Assembly (NCBI RefSeq): GCF_000960765.1
Contig: NZ_JYNH01000002.1
Span: 1-64,000 of the forward strand
Direction of reading: 5' to 3'
Source: Desulfosporosinus sp. I2
GTDB lineage: Bacteria; Bacillota; Desulfitobacteriia; Desulfitobacteriales; Desulfitobacteriaceae
DNA: 64,000 nt
Shown here: piece by piece, positions 1-9,030 of the stretch
How positions within the stretch are numbered: position 1 is the stretch's first letter
How the letters are laid out: each line of letters opens with the position of its first letter
Notes under the pieces: model-generated
The model's input: only the letters and a program-made list of their open reading frames with translations
Databases searched by the model: none
What the model was told of the DNA's origin: nothing
Position numbers and translations under genes: made by a program

Positions 1-1014
1 GCCATAGCGAATTCTGCTGTGCCCGATACGGTAATGACCATTCTTCAGAAAAAGTTGCGTGAAAACACATCCAAGGCCTTGCATATGACCGGGGATTTAA
101 TCAATGTATTACGGTTAATGGAGGAGAGCGGGATTCGTGCTGTGGTGCTGAAAGGTATTCCATTAGGATACATGTTGTATAGTAACCTGGCACTTAGGCC
201 CTCCCGGGATTTGGATATCCTAGTCTGGCCGGAAGACGTACATAAGGCTATAGTAGTTATTGAAAATCAAGGGTATGAGCGAATAGAACCAAGTTCTGTC
301 GTAACGCCCGAACGATTGAATAATTGGATGAAAACAAATCACCACCTTGGATTTAGACATAACGACAGAGAGATATATTTAGAACTGCACTGGCGGGTGG
401 GTCACTATGGCATTGAGATACCGTTAAATGAAATAGAGAGTTGTCTGACTCAGTTAACTATTGCGGGACAAGCAATGTATATTCCCGGGGCCGAAGAGTT
501 ATTACTGTTTTTAATGTTACATGGTGCCAGTCATGCCTGGTTTCGACTGAAATGGCTGTGTGATATCGCGGTTCTGTTAGGACGGGGAGGATTCTCTTGG
601 GAAAGGTTATATGCATTGGCTGAACATTTGGGAGTAGAAGCACTGCTAAACCAGGCGGTAATTTTTGCGCACGATCTATTGCAAGCTCCTGTCCCAGATA
701 ATGTTGTTCAAAGGATCATGAAAGATCGGAAAGCTCGGAACTTGGTTAGGATGGCACTTCCTTTTATTTTCTCAGTCAATTATGAGCCTGCCAATTTAAC
801 AATCAGTATGCCCTTGTATTTTCACAGCAAGAAGTACGAGTTCAGCGTGCAAATTGGGTGGAAAAAGAAGTTTGCTTATCTCTATAAAAAACTCTTACCC
901 AAGGATAGAGATTTCGAATTAATAACTTTGCCGGAATCTTTGTATTTTCTGTATTATCTATTTCGGCCCTTCAATTGGCTTAGTCGTAAGGTACTGGAAT
1001 TAGCGGGGAGATAG
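1..1014 (+). CDS. Nucleotidyltransferase-family protein, 5' end outside the window
   Basis: The reading frame is open from base 1, so the GTG at 19 is probably internal and the gene begins upstream. The visible part (about 337 residues) has the pattern of the uncharacterised NTP_transf_5 nucleotidyltransferase family (PF14907): a VVLKG segment followed by a SRDLDILV motif whose two Asp residues would bind metal. A histidine/tryptophan-rich middle (ELHWRVGHYG, HGASHAWFRLKWLCDIA) is also typical of the family. The substrate is unknown. The stop lies 3 bases before the ABC exporter start, so the two are co-transcribed. In Firmicutes such proteins occur beside exporters in polysaccharide and RiPP (including lasso-peptide) loci; that role here is only an inference because the upstream genes are not visible. 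Confidence 0.75.
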   Translation, partial: AIANSAVPDTVMTILQKKLRENTSKALHMTGDLINVLRLMEESGIRAVVLKGIPLGYMLYSNLALRPSRDLDILVWPEDVHKAIVVIENQGYERIEPSSVVTPERLNNWMKTNHHLGFRHNDREIYLELHWRVGHYGIEIPLNEIESCLTQLTIAGQAMYIPGAEELLLFLMLHGASHAWFRLKWLCDIAVLLGRGGFSWERLYALAEHLGVEALLNQAVIFAHDLLQAPVPDNVVQRIMKDRKARNLVRMALPFIFSVNYEPANLTISMPLYFHSKKYEFSVQIGWKKKFAYLYKKLLPKDRDFELITLPESLYFLYYLFRPFNWLSRKVLELAGR

Positions 1015-1017
1015 TTT

Positions 1018-2796
1018 ATGCCAAAGATACTCATGGCTTATATGAAAAAATTATTTCGTTTTGCCAAGGCTAAGTTGATGCTTGACCTAATACTAATTAT
1101 CGTTCTAGGTTTATTAGAAGGGGTCGGAATTGTCATGCTGTTGCCCTTACTTACCTATGCTGGTATTAGCTCGGGTTCTGAGCAAGGTGGGTTAGGGCAG
1201 ATCATGGCCCAGTTTCTTCAACCTATGGGAATAAAATTGACTTTACCGCTGGTACTGGTAGTTTATACGAGTGTTATTGTCGGTCAGAGCTGGCTACAGC
1301 GTTACGAGGGGATTTTGCATACCGCCATCCAGGAGTCTTTTGACACTTTTTTGACGACTGAACTATATAGGGCTCTGACATATTCCCAATGGTCCCTTTT
1401 TCTTTCAGTCAAAAAGTCCAAGATAACCCATGTTATTACGACAGAGCTCATGCGGGTGAGTTCGTGCACCTATTATCTCCTCCAGGTGTTCGCAACCGGG
1501 GTGATTGCTGCCATACAGATTGGTATTGCCTTTATCCTTGCGCCTTATCTGACCCTTTTGGTGATCGGTAGCGGGGTGATTCTGTTTTTCTGTATGCATT
1601 TCTTGAGCAAGGAAGCGCGCCGTATTGGGATGAATATCTCCAATTTTACGGGTGATATATTTTCGGAGATTATTGAAAATTTAAATGGCATAAAAGAAGT
1701 GAAGAGTTATGGTATCGAACAATTGCAGATTAAGAATTTCGAAACTCGTCGCAAGAAACTAGAACAAACGTATATTGATCTTACGAGAGTCCGAAGCATG
1801 GTGACCATGTTTTATAAAATTGCTGCAGCTGTCTTCATCAGTCTGTTTTTTTACACAGCCATTCAGGTGTTTAAAACGGATGCCCAAAGCTTTCTAATAA
1901 TTGTGGTCATATTTTCCAGACTTTGGCCGAAGTTTTCTTCCTTTCAGTCCAGTCTTCAATATGCAGTCATGATGCTGCCGGCGTTTCAAGCAGTGTCGGA
2001 CCTTCACACTCTCTGCATAGCTAAAGAAGAGATCCCAGTGCTGGATCGAATCGTACCACCGATGAATTTGCGGAGAGGAATACGTCTGTCCGATGTTTCT
2101 TTCAGATATAATGTAGAAAACGAGTGCTATGCCGTTAGGCATATAAATGGACTACTATCGGCGGGAAGTACCACCGCAATTGTTGGGGTATCCGGTGCTG
2201 GTAAAAGTACTCTGGCTGATATAATCATTGGTTTGATACTGCCGGAGCAAGGAGAAATATTGATTGACGATATACGGTTAGACAGTAGCAACATGTCTTC
2301 GTGGCGACAGTCAATCGGCTATGTACCGCAGGATGCGTTTTTATTTAATGCTAGTATCAGAGATAACCTAACTTGGGCTTGTCCGGATGCCAACGAAAAG
2401 GAGATGTGGGAAGTCTTAAAACTGGCGGCTATCGACGATTTTGTCAAGGCCTTGCCGGAAAAACTGGATACTGTGGTAGGCGATCGGGGTATACGGCTAT
2501 CTGGTGGCGAACGGCAGCGCATCGTCTTGGCAAGAGCACTGTTGAGGAAGCCTGAACTGCTTATTTTGGATGAAGCCACCAGTGCCTTGGATTCAGAAAA
2601 TGAGAAACGTATTCAGAATGCTATCGAAGGGCTTCAAGGCAAGTTGACAATCTTGATTATTGCTCACCGTATGTCGACGATCAAGAATGCGGATCAAATT
2701 ATGGTTTTGGATCAAGGGAGAATTGTTGAACAAGGTTCGTACCAGGATGTCGCTTCAGATGAGAACGGTAGGTTTTACAAATTGGCTAGCCTTTAA
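1018..2796 (+). CDS. ABC exporter, fused permease and ATPase
   Basis: This is a 592-residue half-transporter of the MsbA/lipid-peptide exporter type. The first ~330 residues hold about six hydrophobic segments (for example LILIIVLGLLEGVGIVMLLP). The C-terminal nucleotide-binding domain has Walker A GVSGAGKST (~residue 390), a Q-loop (GYVPQDAF), the signature LSGGERQR, Walker B LLILDEATSALD and an H-loop (IIAHRMS). It should work as a homodimer in the membrane, exporting a lipid, peptide or glycan. Its substrate is not readable from sequence; the preceding nucleotidyltransferase is the only clue. A VanZ-like gene follows after 65 bases. Confidence 0.9.
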   Translation: MPKILMAYMKKLFRFAKAKLMLDLILIIVLGLLEGVGIVMLLPLLTYAGISSGSEQGGLGQIMAQFLQPMGIKLTLPLVLVVYTSVIVGQSWLQRYEGILHTAIQESFDTFLTTELYRALTYSQWSLFLSVKKSKITHVITTELMRVSSCTYYLLQVFATGVIAAIQIGIAFILAPYLTLLVIGSGVILFFCMHFLSKEARRIGMNISNFTGDIFSEIIENLNGIKEVKSYGIEQLQIKNFETRRKKLEQTYIDLTRVRSMVTMFYKIAAAVFISLFFYTAIQVFKTDAQSFLIIVVIFSRLWPKFSSFQSSLQYAVMMLPAFQAVSDLHTLCIAKEEIPVLDRIVPPMNLRRGIRLSDVSFRYNVENECYAVRHINGLLSAGSTTAIVGVSGAGKSTLADIIIGLILPEQGEILIDDIRLDSSNMSSWRQSIGYVPQDAFLFNASIRDNLTWACPDANEKEMWEVLKLAAIDDFVKALPEKLDTVVGDRGIRLSGGERQRIVLARALLRKPELLILDEATSALDSENEKRIQNAIEGLQGKLTILIIAHRMSTIKNADQIMVLDQGRIVEQGSYQDVASDENGRFYKLASL

Positions 2797-2861
2797 AGGA
2801 TTCAAAAATATTCACTAAAGCAATCCTATGGAAGTGTTTGAATAAGAGAAGAGGTGCTCGG

Positions 2862-3275
2862 ATGTTTTCTAGGAAGTTCTGGTGGTTGTTAGTCATAAGT
2901 TGGTGCGTCTTAATATTTCTGCTTACAGCGCTACCAAGTTTCACTGCGACTCAAACAGGAGCCGTTTTGAAGCATGCTACCGAATTACCCACTGCACAAG
3001 CCATAAGCGTAAACGAAATTCTCCGGAAATGCGCCCATGTAACCCTGTTTGGTATTTTGGCTGTGTTATTGTATATGGCAACGGGATTAAATATACGGTT
3101 TGCGTGGATTTTGGCCACATTGTATGGGGCTTCTGATGAACTCCATCAATTGTTTGTACCTGGGCGAGGTTCTTCTTGGTGGGATGTGGGATTTGATTCT
3201 TTAGGAGCTTTTTTATTATTGGGTATCGTTATTTTGGTAAAAAGATCCAAGTTGTTAACGAGGCTTTCGGCTTAA
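2862..3275 (+). CDS. VanZ-like family membrane protein
   Basis: A 137-residue protein with a strongly hydrophobic N-terminus and at least three further membrane segments. The family signature is clear: LRKCAHVTLFG followed by LYGASDELHQLFVPGR and DVGFDSLGA (VanZ, PF04892). ATG 2862 is chosen over an upstream TTG (2838) because GAGGTG sits five bases before it. VanZ relatives are linked to glycopeptide resistance or envelope modification, but most chromosomal copies have no known function. It may belong to the exporter operon on its left. Confidence 0.85.
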   Translation: MFSRKFWWLLVISWCVLIFLLTALPSFTATQTGAVLKHATELPTAQAISVNEILRKCAHVTLFGILAVLLYMATGLNIRFAWILATLYGASDELHQLFVPGRGSSWWDVGFDSLGAFLLLGIVILVKRSKLLTRLSA

Positions 3276-3364
3276 TTTATTACTTGTTACTTCTTTTGAT
3301 CTAAAAACTGATCGGATAAAAGTGTTTCTTAGTGATTAAAATGCTTACCTCCTTTGACTAAAGG

Positions 3365-3394
3365 TTGACAAAGGAAGCCTTCAAATGCTAAAAT
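3365..3394 (+). promoter_or_regulatory. Vegetative sigma-A promoter of the rplU operon
   Basis: TTGACA (3365-3370), an 18-base spacer and TAAAAT (3389-3394) form a near-consensus promoter. Transcription would start near 3401, giving a leader of about 105 bases that contains the L21 leader structure. Confidence 0.8.
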
Positions 3395-3401
3395 ATCTAA
3401 A

Positions 3402-3500
3402 TGTGGTGACTTCTCACCGCAACCGCTCGAATCAGGTATTAACGGGTTTTTTGCTTTAAAGAACCGACCTGCAATGGCGAGTCTAGGGCATGGGAGGTGT
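3402..3500 (+). ncRNA. Ribosomal protein L21 leader RNA
   Basis: This untranslated leader precedes rplU in the position and with the look of the Firmicute L21 leader (Rfam RF00559): GGTGACTTCTCACC hairpin, an AACCGCTCGAATC stretch, a U-rich loop and a closing segment just before the GGGAGG ribosome site. It is thought to be an autoregulatory site for the operon. The assignment rests on position and recognisable words, not on a covariance search. Confidence 0.65.
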
Positions 3501-3506
3501 AATAAA

Positions 3507-3818
3507 ATGTACGCAGTGATTGAAACTGGTGGTAAACAATTCCGCGTTCAAGAGGGCGACGTACTTTACGTTGAGAAATTGGATGCGAACGTCGGAGATG
3601 CCGTAACGATTGATAAGGTTCTCCTCGTGGAAAAAGACGGTGCAGTTAATGTTGGGACCCCTGTTGTGGCCGGTGCTACAGCAGTGCTGAAAGTAGTGGA
3701 GCACGGTAAAGGGGAGAAGATTATTGTCTTCAAATTCAAGTCCAAGAAAAACTATCGTCGCAAGCAAGGACATCGTCAACCCTACACAAAAGTTGTTGTT
3801 GAGGCACTCCAAGCGTAA
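3507..3818 (+). CDS. rplU: 50S ribosomal protein L21
   Basis: A 103-residue protein starting [17 protein letters not shown] and ending with the conserved [17 protein letters not shown] region; full length for L21, which binds 23S rRNA. ATG 3507 follows GGGAGG by a normal distance, while an earlier in-frame codon at 3474 would add 11 unconserved residues. It is first in the operon rplU-prp-rpmA, and prp overlaps its 3' end. Confidence 0.98.
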   Translation: MYAVIETGGKQFRVQEGDVLYVEKLDANVGDAVTIDKVLLVEKDGAVNVGTPVVAGATAVLKVVEHGKGEKIIVFKFKSKKNYRRKQGHRQPYTKVVVEALQA

Positions 3819-4170
3819 GCGTCAAGATGGCATTCGTTTCATAATATGGGCGGATGAGCAAGGGCGAATTCGTGAATTTGAGTTGTCAGGACATGCTGGG
3901 TTTGCTGAAGAGGGTCAGGACATAGTCTGTGCAGGTGTTTCTGCACTGAGTATAGCGGCTGTCAATGGGCTGGAGCATTTCTTGTCGGTGGTTCCTAAAG
4001 CGCAGGAGGCAGATGGACATCTCACCTGTCAGCTGGATGGAATTGCCGAGCAAGACTTGGAAAAGGCTCAGTGGATTTTGCAAACGATGGCGTTAGGGAT
4101 TGAACAAATACGAACGACTTATGGTCAAGACTATATATTTATAGATCGAAGGAGGTGGACTCCATGCTAA
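3799..4170 (+). CDS. prp: Ribosomal-processing cysteine protease Prp
   Basis: The conserved protein begins around [12 protein letters not shown] and carries the catalytic pair typical of Prp (YsxB): His in SGHAGFAE and Cys in [11 protein letters not shown]. Prp removes the N-terminal extension of ribosomal protein L27, and the rpmA product next door has that extension. The start is unclear. There is no ATG, GTG or TTG with a good ribosome site at the conserved boundary; the nearest conventional codon is TTG 3799 inside rplU, while an ATT at 3832 would give exactly 112 residues, the usual family length. Translation is probably coupled to rplU termination at 3816-3818. The stop overlaps the rpmA start. 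Confidence 0.9.
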   Translation: MRHSKRKRQDGIRFIIWADEQGRIREFELSGHAGFAEEGQDIVCAGVSALSIAAVNGLEHFLSVVPKAQEADGHLTCQLDGIAEQDLEKAQWILQTMALGIEQIRTTYGQDYIFIDRRRWTPC

Positions 4171-4472
4171 AAATGAATCTTCAACTGTTCGCCCATAAAA
4201 AAGGGGTAGGTAGCTCGCGAAATGGTCGTGATAGTAACGCGCAACGTCTGGGCGTGAAACGCGGCGATGGTCAATTCGTAAAAGCTGGTACGATTATTGT
4301 GCGTCAACGTGGAACGAAGTTTCATCCCGCTAAAAACTGTGGTCTGGGTAAAGATGATACCTTATTTGCTCTGATTGACGGCTATGTTAAGTTCGAGCAT
4401 AAAGATCGGTTGCATAAGCAAGTGAGTATTTACGCTGAGCGCGTAGGTACGCCGGTAGCTATCGCCCAATAA
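4164..4472 (+). CDS. rpmA: 50S ribosomal protein L27 with cleavable N-terminal extension
   Basis: A 102-residue L27 with body [21 protein letters not shown]. It carries the Firmicute-type N-terminal extension MLKMNLQLF before AHKKG, the known cut site of Prp, so mature L27 would begin at Ala10, close to the peptidyl-transferase centre. ATG 4164 has GGAGG eight bases upstream. It overlaps the prp stop by seven bases and is followed by an intrinsic terminator. Confidence 0.97.
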   Translation: MLKMNLQLFAHKKGVGSSRNGRDSNAQRLGVKRGDGQFVKAGTIIVRQRGTKFHPAKNCGLGKDDTLFALIDGYVKFEHKDRLHKQVSIYAERVGTPVAIAQ

Positions 4473-4487
4473 GCTGTTTCTTATTCA

Positions 4488-4512
4488 CCCCTGGGTTTTC
4501 CCAGGGGTTTTA
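4488..4512 (+). terminator. Intrinsic terminator after rpmA
   Basis: Perfect 8-bp stem CCCCTGGG/CCCAGGGG with a TTTT loop, followed by TTTTATT. It closes the rplU-prp-rpmA operon. The 273 bases from here to spo0B are purine-rich with short repeats (ATAGAG/ATACATAGAGG) and hold no other gene that I can see. Confidence 0.88.
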
Positions 4513-4791
4513 TTCGTATATGCATTACTCTTCTTGAGAACTCTAGATAGACTCCCATAGTTTTTTCGGAGCAAACTTGTGGCAAACGCATGGAAGAATG
4601 AGAAGAGGATTGAAAGGACAGCTATTCGGAACTGAGAAAGAAAAAAAAGGAAGAGCTGTAACTGAGGTGCATAGAGATACATAGAGGTACTTAAGGAAAT
4701 GTAGATAATCAGAGTGCACAGTGGAACAGGTAATAGTAGTAAAATCTGAGATGAACTAAGGTTTATTTGAGAGGGTAGAGGGAGGATGAAC

Positions 4792-5289
4792 GTGTCAGAG
4801 GTTGAACAGACGTTATTGTCAGAGATGCTACAGTGGTATCGCCTTCAGAGGCATGATTATTTGAATCACTGGCAGGTGATTATGGGTAATTTACAGCTCA
4901 ACCATCCGGCGGAGGCTCTTCAGTATATGCGGGAGACAGTCGCTGAGTCTCAGGAAGAGCAAAAGATAGGGCATCTTGCCGAACCTCACTTAGCGGCAAT
5001 CATGCTGGGTTTCTTGATTCGTCTGAGTCAGGAAGGGATAACTGTGACGATTGATTTTCCTGATGAGATGAAACGGAAAGAGTTTTGGCAAGATCATTGG
5101 CAAGAGGAATATGTAAAGCGGTTATACGGGTACACTAAAGACTGTATGGAAGCATTCCCGCGCTCTCCAATGTCGAAGGACTTACAAGCGGAAGTGTATT
5201 TGTTTACTGAACCGGGGGGCTTAGCGTTCCAGTTTATCTTATCGAACGAAGAGACGATTCTTTATGATAAAATGGTGACCTTTGTTTAG
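4792..5289 (+). CDS. spo0B: Spo0B-like sporulation phosphotransferase
   Basis: A ~165-residue protein whose N-terminus matches the Spo0B alpha-helical hairpin: YRLQRHDYLNHWQV followed by MGNLQLN, with the His of RHDYLN as the expected phosphorylated residue. The C-terminal half would be the degenerate ATPase-like domain. In Bacillus, Spo0B passes phosphate from Spo0F to Spo0A, and its gene sits between rpmA and obg exactly as here. GTG 4792 is preferred: GGGAGG lies six bases upstream, whereas it directly abuts the ATG at 4786. Sequence similarity is limited to the His-box region, so position supports the call strongly. Confidence 0.75.
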   Translation: MSEVEQTLLSEMLQWYRLQRHDYLNHWQVIMGNLQLNHPAEALQYMRETVAESQEEQKIGHLAEPHLAAIMLGFLIRLSQEGITVTIDFPDEMKRKEFWQDHWQEEYVKRLYGYTKDCMEAFPRSPMSKDLQAEVYLFTEPGGLAFQFILSNEETILYDKMVTFV

Positions 5290-5316
5290 AGTTAACCTAA
5301 TTAAGGAGATTTAAGT

Positions 5317-6585
5317 ATGTTTTATGATCAGGCGAAGATTTATGTTAAAGGTGGAGATGGCGGAGCAGGTGCAGTTGCCTTTCGCCGTGAGAAATATGTT
5401 CCTGAAGGCGGGCCGAGCGGTGGAGACGGTGGACGCGGGGGAAATATAGTATTTATAGGAGATGAGGGCTTAAGAACCCTTGTGGACTTTCGCTATAAAC
5501 GTCATTATAAAGGGGATCGCGGTGACCATGGATTAGCGAAAAATATGAGCGGCAGGGGCGGAGAAGATATCATTCTGCGTATTCCGGTCGGAACGGTAGT
5601 TCTCGATGATAGTACAGGGGAGCCTATGGCGGATATTATTGAACATGGGCAGCGTGTCGTGGTAGCAGCGGGCGGACGTGGAGGACGGGGTAATGCTCGT
5701 TTTATGAGCAATACCAATAAAGCGCCTACTTTGGCGGAAAACGGAGAACCGGGCGAGGAACGCTGGCTGCGTTTAGAGTTAAAGCTTCTAGCAGACGTAG
5801 GGCTGGTTGGGTTTCCCAATGTTGGAAAATCCACGATGATTTCTAAAGTATCTGCGGCAAAACCAAAAATTGCGGATTATCATTTTACCACCCTGATTCC
5901 GAATTTGGGGGTTGTCGAGATCGCGGATGGGGAAAGCTTTGTGATAGCGGATATTCCAGGGCTGATTGAGGGCGCTCATGCTGGTGCGGGATTGGGACAT
6001 GAATTCTTGCGCCACACTGAGCGGACTCGCTTAATTCTGCACGTCTTAGATATCTCTGGGTCAGAGGAGCGGGATCCGTTGGAGGATCTGCGGATTATTG
6101 AAGAAGAACTTCGGCTTTATAGTCCGGAGCTTGCCCTGCGACCTGTAATTATTGTAGCCAACAAAATGGATATCCCTGGTGCTGAAGAAAACTTGAAGCG
6201 TTTAAGAGAAGAGATTAAGGGTCGAAATGAAATCTTTGCGGTTTCGGCTGCGACTGGGGAAGGGTTGCAAGCGTTAATGTATCGCATTGCCCAGGTCTTG
6301 CCGGATACTCCGGTGCCCGAAATTGTCAGTCTGCCGGCTGAACATCGAGTTACGAAGGCTGAATCAGATCCGCGCTTTGAGATTTTAAAGGAAGAGGATC
6401 TGTTTATTGTGGTCGGTAAAGAAATCGAGAGGCATGTTAAGATGACCTTATTTGATCGAGAAGAAAGTGTCTATCGCTTCCAGAATATCTTGAAAGCCAT
6501 GGGAATTGACGATGCTTTACGTGATGCGGGAATCAAAGAAGGGGATAAAGTGGAGATCTCGGGCGTTAAGTTTGATTGGGTATGA
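5317..6585 (+). CDS. obgE: GTPase ObgE
   Basis: A 422-residue Obg GTPase with the usual three domains: glycine-rich Obg fold (residues 1-158, with GGDGGAG and GGDGGRGGN), G domain with G1 GFPNVGKST (~165), G3 DIPGLIEGA and G4 NKMD, and a C-terminal OCT domain (~340-422). Obg acts in late 50S ribosome assembly and in stress and sporulation signalling. AAGGAGAT precedes ATG 5317. It lies directly after spo0B, the common Firmicute order. Confidence 0.98.
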   Translation: MFYDQAKIYVKGGDGGAGAVAFRREKYVPEGGPSGGDGGRGGNIVFIGDEGLRTLVDFRYKRHYKGDRGDHGLAKNMSGRGGEDIILRIPVGTVVLDDSTGEPMADIIEHGQRVVVAAGGRGGRGNARFMSNTNKAPTLAENGEPGEERWLRLELKLLADVGLVGFPNVGKSTMISKVSAAKPKIADYHFTTLIPNLGVVEIADGESFVIADIPGLIEGAHAGAGLGHEFLRHTERTRLILHVLDISGSEERDPLEDLRIIEEELRLYSPELALRPVIIVANKMDIPGAEENLKRLREEIKGRNEIFAVSAATGEGLQALMYRIAQVLPDTPVPEIVSLPAEHRVTKAESDPRFEILKEEDLFIVVGKEIERHVKMTLFDREESVYRFQNILKAMGIDDALRDAGIKEGDKVEISGVKFDWV

Positions 6586-6690
6586 TTTCGGTTAGGTGTG
6601 CAGGCTTGTAACGGCCTGGGTTTGTGTTATTGAAGGCTGGGATGGGTCACGTTGGTTAGGGATGATGCATGGGTGTTAGGGGGGAGATCG

Positions 6691-7812
6691 TTGAAGAAGC
6701 AGCTGTGGGTGGGAATGATTGGATTTCTAATTCTGGCGTTAGCCCTTGGTGGATGGTGGATTTGGAGAACCTCTCAGAGCCCTCTGAAGGTCAAAGCCGG
6801 AGCGGTTGCACCTATCTCCATGCAAAAAGATGTCTATGCTAATGGAAACGTTGTTCCGGTGTCTAGCCAAGAGGTGCGTGTTTTAACCCCGGGGCGGGTT
6901 TCGAACGTGGCGGTGAAAGTAGGGGAGTCCGTTCAAGTGGGGCAAACCCTCGTCACACTTGATACGACTCTGGTTGATGCCCAAGTAGCTCAAGCTAAAG
7001 TGAATGTTGAGGCCGCCCAAACGAGTGTCAATGCTGCGCAGGCTAATTTGGAGGAATTACAAAAAGCCCAGAGTGCCAGTGCGACAGGGAGTGCTGGTGG
7101 TTTAAGCCCTACTGTGATAAAACAAGCGGAAGGGGTGTTGGCCCAAAGTAAGGCGGCTTTAAAGCAGGCTCAAGAAATGCTCAAAGTCGCCAAGGTTCAA
7201 CAGGGGCAAATGATATATAAGGCTGCCCTCGCTGGAACGGTTCTGGAGGTTAATGCTGAGGCTGGAAATCTCTCTTCTGTACAGCTGCCGCTTGTAGTAG
7301 TGGCTGATCTTTCCCAGATGAACGTTGAGGCGCAGCTGAATGAGGTAGACGCGGGTAAGGTGAAAGTCGGTGGGAAGGCCACGATTACGAGTAAAGTGCT
7401 GGGAGACACTTCCGTTCAAGGAACCATTATCGAGATTGCTCCGGTAGCCGTTACGAAACCAAGCGTCCAGGGAAATGCTTCGCCGACGGTTGGGATAAAA
7501 ATTCGTTTAGATCAAGTGTCGGCTGGGCTGAGGCCAGGATTTACGGTCAGTCTAAAAATCATTCTGGAAACCAAGGAAGGGATTTTGGCGGTTCCCCAAG
7601 AGGCCCTCTTTCAAGAAGGGAACAAGAATTATGTCTACCGTATTCAAGAGGGGCGTCTTCGTAAGACCGAGGTGAAGCTGGGGATTGGCAACGATACTCA
7701 TCAGGAAATCACGTCTGGTTTAAACGCTGGGGACCAAGTGGTTTTGAACCCCTCTAAGGAATTATTGGAAGGAATGGCGGTTGCACCTGAAACGGGAAGT
7801 GGGGGGGGATGA
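6691..7812 (+). CDS. Membrane-fusion (HlyD/MacA-type) efflux subunit
   Basis: A 373-residue periplasmic-adaptor-type protein. It has an N-terminal membrane anchor (IGFLILALALGGWWIW), a barrel-sandwich/lipoyl half (RVSNVAVKVGESVQVGQTLV), a short alanine/glutamine-rich coiled coil (~110-170) and a C-terminal MacA-like region with LRPGFTVSLKI. In Gram-positives such subunits dock onto MacB-type permeases. TTG 6691 is preferred to TTG 6652 because a G-rich ribosome site directly precedes it. The stop overlaps the permease start by four bases, so the two are coupled. No ATPase gene is present in the pair. Confidence 0.87.
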   Translation: MKKQLWVGMIGFLILALALGGWWIWRTSQSPLKVKAGAVAPISMQKDVYANGNVVPVSSQEVRVLTPGRVSNVAVKVGESVQVGQTLVTLDTTLVDAQVAQAKVNVEAAQTSVNAAQANLEELQKAQSASATGSAGGLSPTVIKQAEGVLAQSKAALKQAQEMLKVAKVQQGQMIYKAALAGTVLEVNAEAGNLSSVQLPLVVVADLSQMNVEAQLNEVDAGKVKVGGKATITSKVLGDTSVQGTIIEIAPVAVTKPSVQGNASPTVGIKIRLDQVSAGLRPGFTVSLKIILETKEGILAVPQEALFQEGNKNYVYRIQEGRLRKTEVKLGIGNDTHQEITSGLNAGDQVVLNPSKELLEGMAVAPETGSGGG

Positions 7813-9005
7813 GCTTCCTAGAAGGATTGAGGGGAGCCCTCTTTAGCCTACGCACTAATAAGCTGCGGACTGTATTGACGATGCTGGGGATTATTATTGG
7901 GATTGCTGCGGTGATTGCTGTTGTCACGATTGGACTGGGGGGCAAAGCAGCGATCATGCAGGAAATGGAGAAAAGCGGAGTTAACTTGTTCGTATTGTAC
8001 GCAAAATCCGCTGGGAGTGGACAATCTGAGGGAGATCGCTTGACCCTTTCTGATCGGGAGAGTTTGATACGGGCCCTGCCACAAATCAAGGCGTTATTGC
8101 CAGCGAGTATCGAGTATACTGAGTTAGAGGTGAACCAAAAGCGCTCTTCCGCTATGGTCGTAGGGACGACCCCTGAGTTTGCGGATTTACGTCGGCGGGA
8201 TATTGCCAAAGGACGCTTCTTCTCAGAAGAAGAATTTTCAGCTGATCATCGCGTAGTCGTGATTGATCAAACCTTATCGGACACATTATTTGGGGCGGGG
8301 AATGCTTTGGGGCAGCAAGTCATTCTCCATAATGTTCCCTGTCGGGTGATTGGGGTTTTGGCTAAAGATCAATCCTCGTTCGCGCAATTTAATGTAGGTC
8401 CTCAAAATGCCTATGCTTATATGCCATGGGGGACGTGGACGGATATTTTTCAATCTCAACGGGTGGATCAGCTGGAGGGTGCGACCTACCGAGAAACGGA
8501 TTTGGAAAGCGTTATCTCGAATGCTAAGCGCATTTTGAATGTGCGACATGGGACTACTGATCAGTATGAGGCCTTTAATGTGCAGCAATTGGTTCAATCA
8601 GCGAGTAAGATTATGCGCATTCTGACCAGCTTTATTGGTCTGGTCGCAGGAATCTCCCTTTTGGTGGGGGGGATCGGGATTATGAACATGATGCTAGTCT
8701 CAGTCACGGAACGCACTCGCGAAATTGGCCTGCGCAAAGCGGTTGGAGCGAAGGAACGAGATATTCTGACCCAGTTTTTATTAGAAGCTATTGTCTTATC
8801 CCTGATCGGGGGGATCTTAGGTATTGCTTTGGGGGTCGGGAGTGCTCTGACAGTAGCGTATTTTTTGCACTGGCCGCCGCTTTTATCTGGATGGGCGGTT
8901 CTATCTGCCGTGTCCTTTTCAATCGGAGTAGGACTATTCTTCGGCTTTTATCCAGCATTAAAGGCGGCTAAGCTCGAACCGATGGCCGCTTTGAGATATG
9001 AGTGA
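7809..9005 (+). CDS. MacB/FtsX-type ABC transporter permease
   Basis: A 398-residue permease with the MacB layout: first membrane segment LTMLGIIIGIAAVIAVV, a large extracytoplasmic MacB_PCD domain (~40-270), then three C-terminal segments with the FtsX-family signature ERTREIGLRKAVGA. There is no nucleotide-binding domain, so an ATPase must be supplied from elsewhere; the usual gene between the adaptor and permease is missing. The substrate is unknown. The pair sits between obgE and yhbY, which are neighbours in many Firmicutes. Confidence 0.9.
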   Translation: MSFLEGLRGALFSLRTNKLRTVLTMLGIIIGIAAVIAVVTIGLGGKAAIMQEMEKSGVNLFVLYAKSAGSGQSEGDRLTLSDRESLIRALPQIKALLPASIEYTELEVNQKRSSAMVVGTTPEFADLRRRDIAKGRFFSEEEFSADHRVVVIDQTLSDTLFGAGNALGQQVILHNVPCRVIGVLAKDQSSFAQFNVGPQNAYAYMPWGTWTDIFQSQRVDQLEGATYRETDLESVISNAKRILNVRHGTTDQYEAFNVQQLVQSASKIMRILTSFIGLVAGISLLVGGIGIMNMMLVSVTERTREIGLRKAVGAKERDILTQFLLEAIVLSLIGGILGIALGVGSALTVAYFLHWPPLLSGWAVLSAVSFSIGVGLFFGFYPALKAAKLEPMAALRYE

Positions 9006-9030
9006 ATAAACAATTTAGGGGGTAGAGTTC

